Below are positions 24,879-31,755 of a stretch of 64,000 bases of DNA, one piece after another (the stretch's first letter is position 1; every line of letters starts with the position of its first letter). The position numbers and the translations under genes are program-made. The stretch comes from Mucilaginibacter ginkgonis (GTDB lineage: Bacteria; Bacteroidota; Bacteroidia; Sphingobacteriales; Sphingobacteriaceae). The stretch lies in assembly GCF_009754905.2 (NCBI RefSeq), contig NZ_CP066775.1, positions 1,364,001-1,428,000 on the forward strand, written 5' to 3'. The notes beneath the pieces were generated by a model. It had not been told where the DNA came from, searched no databases, and was given only the letters and a program-made list of their open reading frames with translations.

Positions 24879-26980
24879 AAAAATTAATAGTTCTATTCTT
24901 AACCGTTATTACTTTTCAAGCTTATGCGCAAACCGTCCCTGATTATCAGCGGACGGTTATGCGTTCTGATCAGGCTATCTTAGATGATAATCTTAAGGCA
25001 GTTAAGGCATTTAATATTCCAGTCCTTACATCTTGGACACTAAACGGTGCAAAAGACAAGGCTGGTTATATAGCTTATAATTCTACTCTACAGCAATTTG
25101 GAGTTTATCAGGGCAATGGCGTTTGGCAAACATTCGCGTTGCAGGATTTGAGTGGTTATGTTCAAAAGTCCCGAACGATAAATAGTAAACCCTTAACTAA
25201 TGATATTGTACTGTCTAAAGGCGATATTGGTCTTTCCAATGTGTTAAACATAGATGCTACAAACCCTGCTAATATTGTCACTTCATCAGGTTATAGGTTT
25301 TCTACTGACGCCCAAATATCCTATTGGAACAGTAAACAATCCGCTTTAGGCTATACACCTGAAAATACCTCTAATAAGGGTGTTGCTAATGGCTATGCTT
25401 CCCTAGATGCTAATGCAAAAATACCTACTACGCAGATACCTGACGCTTTACTAGGTGCTGTAATTTATCAAGCTGTTTATAATCCAGTTACTAACTACCC
25501 TGTATTGCCTTCGGCTGCTTCTGCTAATAAAGGTTATTATTGGGTTGTTAACAATAAGGCTTACTCGGCTTATGTTTCCGATACTCTTAGAGCTGGTGAC
25601 TGGATTATTTCAAATGGCGTTTCTTATCAAAAAATTGATAATAATAATGCTGTCGTGACTGTTAATACAAAAGTAGGTAACGTGGTTTTAAGGGGCTCTG
25701 ATATCTTAATACCTAATTACTCGCCTACTACTGGAACAATTTTACCTACCGATAACATAACTCAAGCTATTGGTAAAAACGCTGGTAATCTTGCGGCGTT
25801 AAAAAACGCTTCGGGACAATTTATTGGTGATATTACTGGTGACGCAAATTCTCTTAGAGGCTATGCCCCAAACGTTAATCCTGTTGGTTCTACGGTTGTC
25901 TTAAGGGATGTCAATGGTGTAGTAGTAAACAGTTACTTTAAAACTACTGCTACTGTTGATGACGGTTCAGACCTAACACTCGTCTATGCTGGTAATATAG
26001 ATCATTATATTCGACCTTATTCATTACCAGTATTCAAAAATTATTTGTTTCCGTCGTCGCCTGGTAACTTGTTTTATGCTACTCCTAATGGTGGCCCCGG
26101 ATATCCTTTACTACGGTCAATTGTTCCTGCTGACATACCAATTCTAAATCAAAACACTACCGGTAAGGCGGCTAATGCTGATTATGCTACTAACGCTGGT
26201 ATGTTAAATAATCAGTCGGCATCATATTATTTGAATTTTGTAAACCTTACTAATGTACCTTCTCTTGTTAATACACTAACTGGCACTCCCAATCAGGTAT
26301 TTGTAAGTGTAGCAAGTGGTGCTCCTGTGCTATCTCTCCCGCAAAGTATCTGCACTACTTGTAACGTTGCTTTTAATAAGGTTAACACGTCAAGTGGTTT
26401 TACTGTTAATTACGGTGCGTCGTACGGTGGTGATGGTTCTGGCGAAATTGACTTGAATTATTCGAATAGCCTTACTGGTGGTTTATATTTTTGGGGTGGA
26501 CGTAGTTCACTCGCTCGCTTTCATGTTGATGGTGTTACTGGGCATGCTGAATTTGTTGGCCGTGTAAGTGGTTCTGCTGCGGTCGATGGAAATGAGTTTA
26601 TTACAAAGGATCAATTAACTGCGGCAATCCCTAGTTCTGCAACTGGTACTCCTTCACTGACAATTCTTTCATCAGACGTTATTGGTGGAAATTATTCAAA
26701 TGTCACTATCGGCGGTACTAATTCGGATGGCTATATAACATTTACTACTGGCTCGTCTGTTACTGCTATCGGCGATTTTCTTCGTATAACACTTGCAAAC
26801 GGTTTATCATATTCTAATCGTCCTGTGGTAACTATTACACCAGCGCAAGGTGCTGATATGGCATCTTATAACTTATTGCTTACACATGGTTCTGGAAACA
26901 CTTGGTCGTTGTCTAACACAACTAATGCTTTCAAACCTAATACGTCCTACGCTATCAATTACCATTGTGGTGGTTATTAA
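24875..26980 (+). CDS. Exported receptor-binding fibre/spike protein (701 aa)
   Basis: The largest prophage gene. It starts with TTG at 24875 inside the upstream stop. The N-terminus is a clear Sec signal peptide (KKLIVLFLTVITFQAYAQ). The rest has tail-fibre hallmarks: SALGYTPENTSNKGVANGYASLD near 160-185, repeated collagen-like or triple-helix-type segments, and ADYATNAGMLNNQSASYY near 430-450. It probably recognises the host surface. A signal peptide on a virion fibre is odd for a cytoplasmically assembled phage and recalls the exported pIII of filamentous phages. It could instead be displayed on the lysogen. Confidence 0.7.
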   Translation: MKKLIVLFLTVITFQAYAQTVPDYQRTVMRSDQAILDDNLKAVKAFNIPVLTSWTLNGAKDKAGYIAYNSTLQQFGVYQGNGVWQTFALQDLSGYVQKSRTINSKPLTNDIVLSKGDIGLSNVLNIDATNPANIVTSSGYRFSTDAQISYWNSKQSALGYTPENTSNKGVANGYASLDANAKIPTTQIPDALLGAVIYQAVYNPVTNYPVLPSAASANKGYYWVVNNKAYSAYVSDTLRAGDWIISNGVSYQKIDNNNAVVTVNTKVGNVVLRGSDILIPNYSPTTGTILPTDNITQAIGKNAGNLAALKNASGQFIGDITGDANSLRGYAPNVNPVGSTVVLRDVNGVVVNSYFKTTATVDDGSDLTLVYAGNIDHYIRPYSLPVFKNYLFPSSPGNLFYATPNGGPGYPLLRSIVPADIPILNQNTTGKAANADYATNAGMLNNQSASYYLNFVNLTNVPSLVNTLTGTPNQVFVSVASGAPVLSLPQSICTTCNVAFNKVNTSSGFTVNYGASYGGDGSGEIDLNYSNSLTGGLYFWGGRSSLARFHVDGVTGHAEFVGRVSGSAAVDGNEFITKDQLTAAIPSSATGTPSLTILSSDVIGGNYSNVTIGGTNSDGYITFTTGSSVTAIGDFLRITLANGLSYSNRPVVTITPAQGADMASYNLLLTHGSGNTWSLSNTTNAFKPNTSYAINYHCGGY

Positions 26981-26985
26981 TAATT

Positions 26986-27567
26986 ATGCTTACGAAAACA
27001 GACTTAGACGCTCGGCTTAAAGCCGATGCCGCCGAAAATCGTTTTAAGATTGAGGCTGACAATCTTGTGTTTGATAAAAACTCAAACCTAACTTATCAGG
27101 TAGTCGATGGCTTTACATTAGCCGATTTGCTTACTGCAAATCCGCTATCAATAACAAAGCTTAATAAGAACTTACTGGTTGCTCTTGCTAACATTAAAGA
27201 AAGTTTTGAAGGTGTTATAAAAGTGATTGCGTCTTACCGCTCACCTGAATACAACCTTTTAAGCTATGGTGGCGATAGTGATCTGTATACATCGGGCTGC
27301 GCTTTATCGCTGGCCGTGGATGCAAACCTGATAGATAAACTTGTGGAAACTATAAAAGAAGTTTCTCCTATGGGCGAACTATTTATTTACAAATGGGGCG
27401 TTCACATCGGTTACGCTAAAGGCGAAAACAAAGAGACTGATTACCGTACCGATGTTTCTTGGCAAAGAAAAATTAAAGACTTCATTTCAAACGATCGTAT
27501 GAAAAACGTATTACTGATTGGTGCTGCTGCTGTAGCTGGCTGGTTCTTTTTCCTCCGTAAAAAGTAA
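26986..27567 (+). CDS. M15-like peptidase with altered zinc motif and C-terminal membrane anchor
   Basis: A 193-residue protein from ATG 26986 (an upstream TTG/ATG-less extension to 26965 is less likely). The fold markers of phage M15 D,D-/L,D-carboxypeptidases are present: SYRSPEYN (83-90), S103-x-C105-x-x-S108-x-A110-x-D112, and WGVHIGY with H140. The first zinc histidine of the usual SxHxxGxAxD is replaced by cysteine and the glycine by serine. Residues 173-190 form a membrane segment. It may be a Cys-ligand enzyme or an inactive peptidoglycan binder. Confidence 0.65.
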   Translation: MLTKTDLDARLKADAAENRFKIEADNLVFDKNSNLTYQVVDGFTLADLLTANPLSITKLNKNLLVALANIKESFEGVIKVIASYRSPEYNLLSYGGDSDLYTSGCALSLAVDANLIDKLVETIKEVSPMGELFIYKWGVHIGYAKGENKETDYRTDVSWQRKIKDFISNDRMKNVLLIGAAAVAGWFFFLRKK

Positions 27568-27583
27568 CCAATAATTAGAAACC

Positions 27584-27614
27584 AAAATGTCGAGCAAATA
27601 AGCTCGACATTTTT
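27584..27614. terminator. Strong terminator between structural and replication genes
   Basis: Arms AAAATGTCGAGC (27584-27595) and GCTCGACATTTTT (27602-27614) around AAATAA, 17 bp after the peptidase stop and followed by T5. It would end the long structural transcript. It is nearly symmetrical, so it also folds in single-stranded DNA. Confidence 0.8.
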
Positions 27615-27633
27615 ATAACCCAAAATCTTATTC

Positions 27634-27891
27634 ATGGCTGTTGCTAATTATATGATCGTGCATTTTTTCGAGGACGAAAAGCACGATTTTAATACTCTGC
27701 AAATTCCTCCTGAACTGCTTAATCCCCTTGCCAATCATTTAAAATGGCAATACCAAAAACATTTAGAGGCTGTAACCCGGCACGACTTTAAAATGGAGCG
27801 TGCTAAACAGCATGACAGGTATATGGAACATTGCAAGCAAACCCAACAAGATCCCAAACAAATATTTATTGACTTTCCTGTAAAGCAATGA
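27634..27891 (+). CDS. Prophage small helical protein upstream of rep (85 aa)
   Basis: An 85-residue, helix-rich protein with many His, Lys and Gln (KWQYQKHLEAVTRHDFKMERAKQHDRYMEH). Its stop overlaps the rep start (ATGA at 27888-27891), so it is translationally coupled to Rep and may assist replication or bind DNA. Unrecognised. Confidence 0.55.
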   Translation: MAVANYMIVHFFEDEKHDFNTLQIPPELLNPLANHLKWQYQKHLEAVTRHDFKMERAKQHDRYMEHCKQTQQDPKQIFIDFPVKQ

Positions 27892-29210
27892 TTGACACTA
27901 TAAACTTTAGATTAAACAATGTCTCACGTTATAAAATTATTGAATCTCAATACCAGCAATTCGAACGCTCGGCCAAAACAGTCTTCGAGGTTGATCACGA
28001 TACTGGCGAAATTGCTGATAATTCTAAAATACGCGCTATTATGCATCATGATAGTGATACTATTACTCCACTTAGCAAGCGTTCTTCTTTGTTTATTGCC
28101 TCTAGCCATTATAACGTATCTTACTTTTATAACTATTCGGGCAATTTCATAGACTTTAACTTCGCTATACCTAAGTACATGTACGGCACTAATATTCTCC
28201 AATTTGTGCAGTACTTCGGACAGGATTATGAAAGTGTATTTAAGCATTTGCGGTCTTTCGTGGCATCTTTTGTAAAGAAACATTTTCTAGAAACGATAGA
28301 TTATAAAGACTTGGAATTAACTCGGCTTGACCTTTGTTACAACCAGTTTTTTAACTCAAAATATGATGCTATGAAATATCTAGCTGAACAAAAAGAGTTG
28401 ATGAAAAAGCATGCTAGGTCAACTAAGAACGATTATCGTAGTTACGAAACTTCTTTAATGTACACTACTAAGAGGTACTCCTTTAAAATCTACCATAAGG
28501 GTACGGAGTTTCGCAAACACGATCGTAAAGAGTTGGCCAAAAAAAATCCTACGGGATATCAGATTGAAAATTTGCAGGATATCTCGGATAGGATTTTAAG
28601 GTATGAGGTTACTTTTCGCAAATCGCAAATCAATTATCTTTTCGAAAAATCAGATTTACATAATCGTTATGTACCTGAACTGGCTAATGCCAATTCTCAC
28701 TCTTGGGCAAAAATGAAAAACCCTGAATATTATGCGTTATGTATGGAGTTCGTAGAACAAAGCAAAAGATTTGTATTTGCCAATGTCGATAATATCGACG
28801 CTGTAGAATTTAAGATGGTAACCTTTGACCTTAATGTCTTTAAGCTGCTATATGACTTCTTTTGGCAAACTGTTTTTAAATACCAGCTACGCCAAAAAAT
28901 GTCTGTATATGACGTTATTAAACAGATAGATGCTAAAAACGAAATAAGGGATAAGGCACAAAGTAAGCAACTTCGTGAAAAATTGAGTTTTAATAAGCCA
29001 ATGATTACTGTGCTGGCCTTATTAACTCAACATCAGTCTATTGATGATTTGCGCAAATCGGGTTTGATGTCTAAAACGACTTTTTATAAATATCAAAAAA
29101 AGCTGGCCGAACTTGGTATAGATAGTGAAAGCAGACTGACTGATATCCCTATCCCTCCTTTGGATTATCGGGATTACTTTTATAACTTCGGTAACTCACA
29201 CCTTAAATAA
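27888..29210 (+). CDS. rep: Rolling-circle replication initiator (phage gene II/X-type Rep)
   Basis: A 440-residue protein that probably nicks the double-stranded origin to start rolling-circle synthesis. Family-type motifs are TRLDLCYNQFF (145-155), SFKIYHKGTEF (198-208) and ILRYEVTFRKSQI (236-248), as in gene II/X and Bacteroidetes phage/plasmid Reps. The end (about 350-420: MITVLALLTQHQSIDDLRKSGLMSKTTFYKYQKKL) looks like a winged helix. No HUH motif is obvious, as expected for this family. This gene is the strongest evidence that the element has a circular ssDNA replication phase. Confidence 0.75.
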   Translation: MIDTINFRLNNVSRYKIIESQYQQFERSAKTVFEVDHDTGEIADNSKIRAIMHHDSDTITPLSKRSSLFIASSHYNVSYFYNYSGNFIDFNFAIPKYMYGTNILQFVQYFGQDYESVFKHLRSFVASFVKKHFLETIDYKDLELTRLDLCYNQFFNSKYDAMKYLAEQKELMKKHARSTKNDYRSYETSLMYTTKRYSFKIYHKGTEFRKHDRKELAKKNPTGYQIENLQDISDRILRYEVTFRKSQINYLFEKSDLHNRYVPELANANSHSWAKMKNPEYYALCMEFVEQSKRFVFANVDNIDAVEFKMVTFDLNVFKLLYDFFWQTVFKYQLRQKMSVYDVIKQIDAKNEIRDKAQSKQLREKLSFNKPMITVLALLTQHQSIDDLRKSGLMSKTTFYKYQKKLAELGIDSESRLTDIPIPPLDYRDYFYNFGNSHLK

Positions 29211-29217
29211 CCTTGTT

Positions 29218-29670
29218 ATGAAAATTTTTTTATCTATTTTATTATTCTTTATTTCAAGTTCAACTTTCGCTCAAATATCTTTTCAATCGGGTTTTGGTAC
29301 ACCAAATTGGAAGTCTGTGACTGTCTTGATGGATAGTAAAAACCCTGAAAAATCGATATTTTATTATAGTGCCTCTGATTACTCTCCGACACTTTTAACA
29401 CCTGTGCGCGATACAACGGTGTCAGGATTGCAATTAATTGTGGTTACCATGCCAAACCAAAAAAAACCTTATTTCTTAGCTGTAAGTAAAGACTTTTCTA
29501 GATGTGTATTTTTTGACCAATCCTTGCGTCCTATCGCAAACTTTATAAACGATAGTAACCTATTCAATCAGCAGGTTGCTGCTAATGTTAAGGGTAAAAC
29601 TACCCCTGATATCAGCACTTCGGATATCATTACATTATTTAAACTTTTCGCTCCTCTGCTGATACCTTAG
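29218..29670 (+). CDS. Exported prophage protein downstream of rep (150 aa)
   Basis: A 150-residue protein with a signal peptide (KIFLSILLFFISSSTFAQ) and a beta-rich mature part (SFQSGFGTPNWKSVTVLMDSKNPEKSIFYYSASDYS). It lies 7 bp after rep at the end of the prophage, a usual place for lysogenic-conversion genes. It could change the host envelope, for example for superinfection exclusion. No family recognised. Confidence 0.55.
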   Translation: MKIFLSILLFFISSSTFAQISFQSGFGTPNWKSVTVLMDSKNPEKSIFYYSASDYSPTLLTPVRDTTVSGLQLIVVTMPNQKKPYFLAVSKDFSRCVFFDQSLRPIANFINDSNLFNQQVAANVKGKTTPDISTSDIITLFKLFAPLLIP

Positions 29671-29741
29671 TGGGGGCGAAGTTTACTCACTTATTCATTT
29701 TTAATATATTTAAAATTAGCACATAAAAAATTTATTAAATT

Positions 29742-29853
29742 TTTGTTTGTTTATTAAATGTGTATATTAGTGCCATTGGCAGCGATGGGATATCGCAATG
29801 TCAATTGTACTTTTGTTTCCTTATCAGTTAAGTAATGCGCTCCCCGCGCTTTT
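29742..29853 (+). ncRNA. Structured non-coding end of prophage: small-RNA or origin candidate
   Basis: TTTG (29742-29745), a 17-bp spacer and TATATTAG (29763-29770) resemble a promoter with one mismatch. Downstream comes a bulged hairpin (CATT 29774-29777 with AATG 29797-29800, and GCGAT 29782-29786 with ATCGC 29792-29796). At about 80 nt GCGC-TCCCC-GCGC-TTTT (29837-29853) looks like a terminator. No ORF exists in 29671-29890. It could be an untranslated RNA acting in lysogeny, or the rolling-circle origin close to rep. Confidence 0.4.
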
Positions 29854-29882
29854 CTATCTTCGTATTAATACTTAACAAAAAT

Positions 29883-29910
29883 CACTTTCATACTATTAAT
29901 TATAAGTTTT
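29883..29910 (+). other. Right attachment site, dif-like (attR)
   Basis: Contains the same TATTAATTATA (29894-29904) as the left end. The inner half CACTTTCATAC (29883-29893) is poor. The outer half TTATAAGTTTT (29900-29910) reversed is AAAACTTATAA, a good Xer-type arm. Pairing the two outer halves with the shared centre restores a plausible host dif site. Confidence 0.65.
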
Positions 29911-29923
29911 TTTTATTATTGCG

Positions 29924-29956
29924 TTTGAGGTTTTTGAAACATATTTACTAACTTTG
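29924..29956 (+). promoter_or_regulatory. Promoter of the DUF763 gene, giving a leaderless transcript
   Basis: TTTG (29924-29927), 21 bp, TAACTTTG (29949-29956). The ATG at 29963 is 6 bp further, about where transcription should start, so the mRNA would have almost no leader. The promoter lies 14 bp outside attR, so the prophage did not remove it. Confidence 0.5.
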
Positions 29957-29962
29957 TTAGTA

Positions 29963-31165
29963 ATGAAACATTCTGGTTCTGCAGACTTACCGTTACATTA
30001 TGGATATGTACCGCAATGGCTGGGTTTGCGTATGGCAAAGCTTGGTTTAGCAGTTGCCGAAACTTTGGTGATGGATTTCGGTGCGGATGAATTTATCCGT
30101 CGGTTAAGTGATCCTTTTTGGTTTCAAAGCCTGGGCGCTGTTATGGGTATGGACTGGCATTCATCTGGAATCACAACATCTGTTATGGGTGCGCTTAAGA
30201 AAGCCATAAACCCGCATGCAAAGGAATTGGGTATTTACATTGCCGGCGGTAAAGGCAAACATTCAACACAAACACCTAATGAATTGATGCAGATCGGCGA
30301 AAACACAGGCCTGGATACTACAACACTGGTACGCTCAAGTAAGCTGGCAGCAAAAGTGGATAATACCGCAATCCAGGATGGTTATCAGCTTTATACCCAT
30401 AACTTTATTTTAAGCAATACCGGGCAATGGTCTATAGTGCAGCAAGGCATGAATGCCATAAATAAGACAGCGAGGCGTTATCATTGGCACTCTAAAGGCA
30501 TCAAGTCATTTGTAGAAGAGCCGCATACCGCAATTTGTGGGCCCAATTGCGGAAAGATTTTAAACCTGACCGATAATCGCGCAGCGCCAACGAGAAAAAG
30601 CATTATGGACGTATCTCTTGAACGGCCGCAGCTAATGCTCGCAGAAATCAGCAAACTGGTAATGCCGGGCCATCATGACGTGCGCGCAAAAGACGTAGAC
30701 TTGAAGCGGCTCGGCGCTGTATTGTGGTTAGCACATGAAAAGCGACCTGCAGATTTTGAAGATTTATTATTGTTAGAAGGTTTGGGGCCGCGCACATTGC
30801 AATCTTTAACGCTGGTTAGCGAAGTGATTTACGGAACGCCTTCCAGGTTTAAAGATCCCGCACGGTTCGCATTTGCTCACGGTGGTAAAGACGGACATCC
30901 CTTCCCGGTACCGATAAAAGTCTATGATGAAACAATTGGTATTCTGCAAACAGCCATACACAAAGCTAAATTAGGCAACGAGGATAAAAAAGAAGCCGTT
31001 AAGCGGCTTACTCAAATAGCTCAAAAGGCTGAAGAAAGCTTTACGGCTAACGCCAATTTTGACGAGGTGATCAAGCACGAACGCGACAACTCCTGGAGAT
31101 ACGGTGGCCGCACGGTTTTTGGTAAAGCTAAACCACCGTCGCCGCAGCAACTTGAGTTATTTTAA
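29963..31165 (+). CDS. DUF763 domain protein
   Basis: A 400-residue protein of the DUF763 family, recognised from SGSADLPLHYGYVPQWLGLRMAKLG at the start, ...MGMDWHSSGITTSVMGALKKAI, the histidine-rich RRYHWHSKGIKSFVEEPHTAICG and the helix-hairpin-helix-like LLLLEGLGPRTLQSLTLVSEVIYG near 265-290. The family is found in archaea and bacteria, with a possible nucleic-acid role through the HhH part, but the function is not known. I take ATG 29963 instead of TTG 29954. It ends overlapping a convergent gene by 9 bp. Confidence 0.85.
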   Translation: MKHSGSADLPLHYGYVPQWLGLRMAKLGLAVAETLVMDFGADEFIRRLSDPFWFQSLGAVMGMDWHSSGITTSVMGALKKAINPHAKELGIYIAGGKGKHSTQTPNELMQIGENTGLDTTTLVRSSKLAAKVDNTAIQDGYQLYTHNFILSNTGQWSIVQQGMNAINKTARRYHWHSKGIKSFVEEPHTAICGPNCGKILNLTDNRAAPTRKSIMDVSLERPQLMLAEISKLVMPGHHDVRAKDVDLKRLGAVLWLAHEKRPADFEDLLLLEGLGPRTLQSLTLVSEVIYGTPSRFKDPARFAFAHGGKDGHPFPVPIKVYDETIGILQTAIHKAKLGNEDKKEAVKRLTQIAQKAEESFTANANFDEVIKHERDNSWRYGGRTVFGKAKPPSPQQLELF

Positions 31166-31690
31166 AGATGAAAGAATTGCTTTTGCAGAATCTAAATGGA
31201 CCTGCAATTTTGGCGATATTTTTAAAGAATAATTCTTTAAAGCTGCGTTTGTGTTTTCTTGTGCATGGTGAAACAAATCGATCACTTTTCCATGGTCATC
31301 AACCATCATTTGCATATAGGCCTTGTCGAAGTCTGCACCTGCTTTTTTGCTAAGATCATTTAGCATTTGTTTATGCATGCCCGTAAGAGTATCCGCAACT
31401 GTTACTAGGTTGTTTTTAGCAATCGTATCCAACTCTGCGCCAGCAGCTGTATGATCAGCTACCATCATTTTTGCAAGACCAATAACACGCGGATTTTTAG
31501 AGTTTTTCTCTGCGAGGTTTCCTGCATTAATTTCTGTTAATCCTGCTTCGTGGGCATCCATCACAAACTTTACACCGTTGTCGTCTAAAGTGGTTTTTTG
31601 GTTAAAGTTCTTAGCTTTCTTTTCGTCATGACAGGCGCTAAAGGCCAATGCTAAACACAATGCGGTTGATATCCAGGTCAGCTTTCTCAT
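31157..31690 (-). CDS. DUF4142 lipoprotein
   Basis: A 177-residue protein with a lipoprotein signal (ALAFSACHD, cysteine at about 20). The DUF4142 four-helix, ferritin-like pattern follows: KFVMDAHEAGLTEINAGNLAEKNSKNPRVIGLAKMMVADHTAAGAELD, then MVDDHGKVIDLFHHAQ. Family members are periplasmic or outer-membrane proteins of unknown activity. Convergent with the DUF763 gene. Confidence 0.85.
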   Translation of the reverse strand: MRKLTWISTALCLALAFSACHDEKKAKNFNQKTTLDDNGVKFVMDAHEAGLTEINAGNLAEKNSKNPRVIGLAKMMVADHTAAGAELDTIAKNNLVTVADTLTGMHKQMLNDLSKKAGADFDKAYMQMMVDDHGKVIDLFHHAQENTNAALKNYSLKISPKLQVHLDSAKAILSSLK

Positions 31691-31755
31691 GTTATAAGTT
31701 AAATATGGTATAATTACTCAACACAATAAAATACAGATAGTTTTATTAGTAATAC

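Larger units (their letters stand above)
17728..29904 (+). mobile_element. Integrated ssDNA-type prophage, probable FLiP-like (Finnlakeviridae-related), about 12.2 kb
   Basis: Bounded by an 11-bp direct repeat TATTAATTATA inside dif-like sites. It encodes about 20 short, mostly unrecognised genes on one strand: lysozyme, Arg-rich protein, capsid candidate, small membrane proteins, exported fibre, M15-like peptidase and rolling-circle Rep. It encodes no integrase, terminase, portal, tail gene or packaging ATPase. The coding strand is T-rich, for example 29 T and 12 A in 24301-24360. Gene content matches the known plan of the tailless membrane-containing ssDNA phage FLiP (about 9.2 kb) better than inoviruses (no Zot-like ATPase) or microviruses (no 500-600-residue capsid protein). 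Confidence 0.75.

Noticed and set aside
29870-29897. Alternative right att site starting at ACTTAACA (29870)
   Set aside because: It shares ACTTAACA with the left half-site, but the following bases do not continue the core or the opposite arm; the TATTAATTATA repeat 24 bp further gives a consistent pair of junctions.
17728-29904. Filamentous phage (inovirus) or microvirus prophage
   Set aside because: The Rep resembles gene II/X, but no Zot/pI ATPase or small coat-protein series is present, so inovirus does not fit. A microvirus would need a 500-600-residue VP1 capsid protein and the typical VP2/VP4 set, which are absent.
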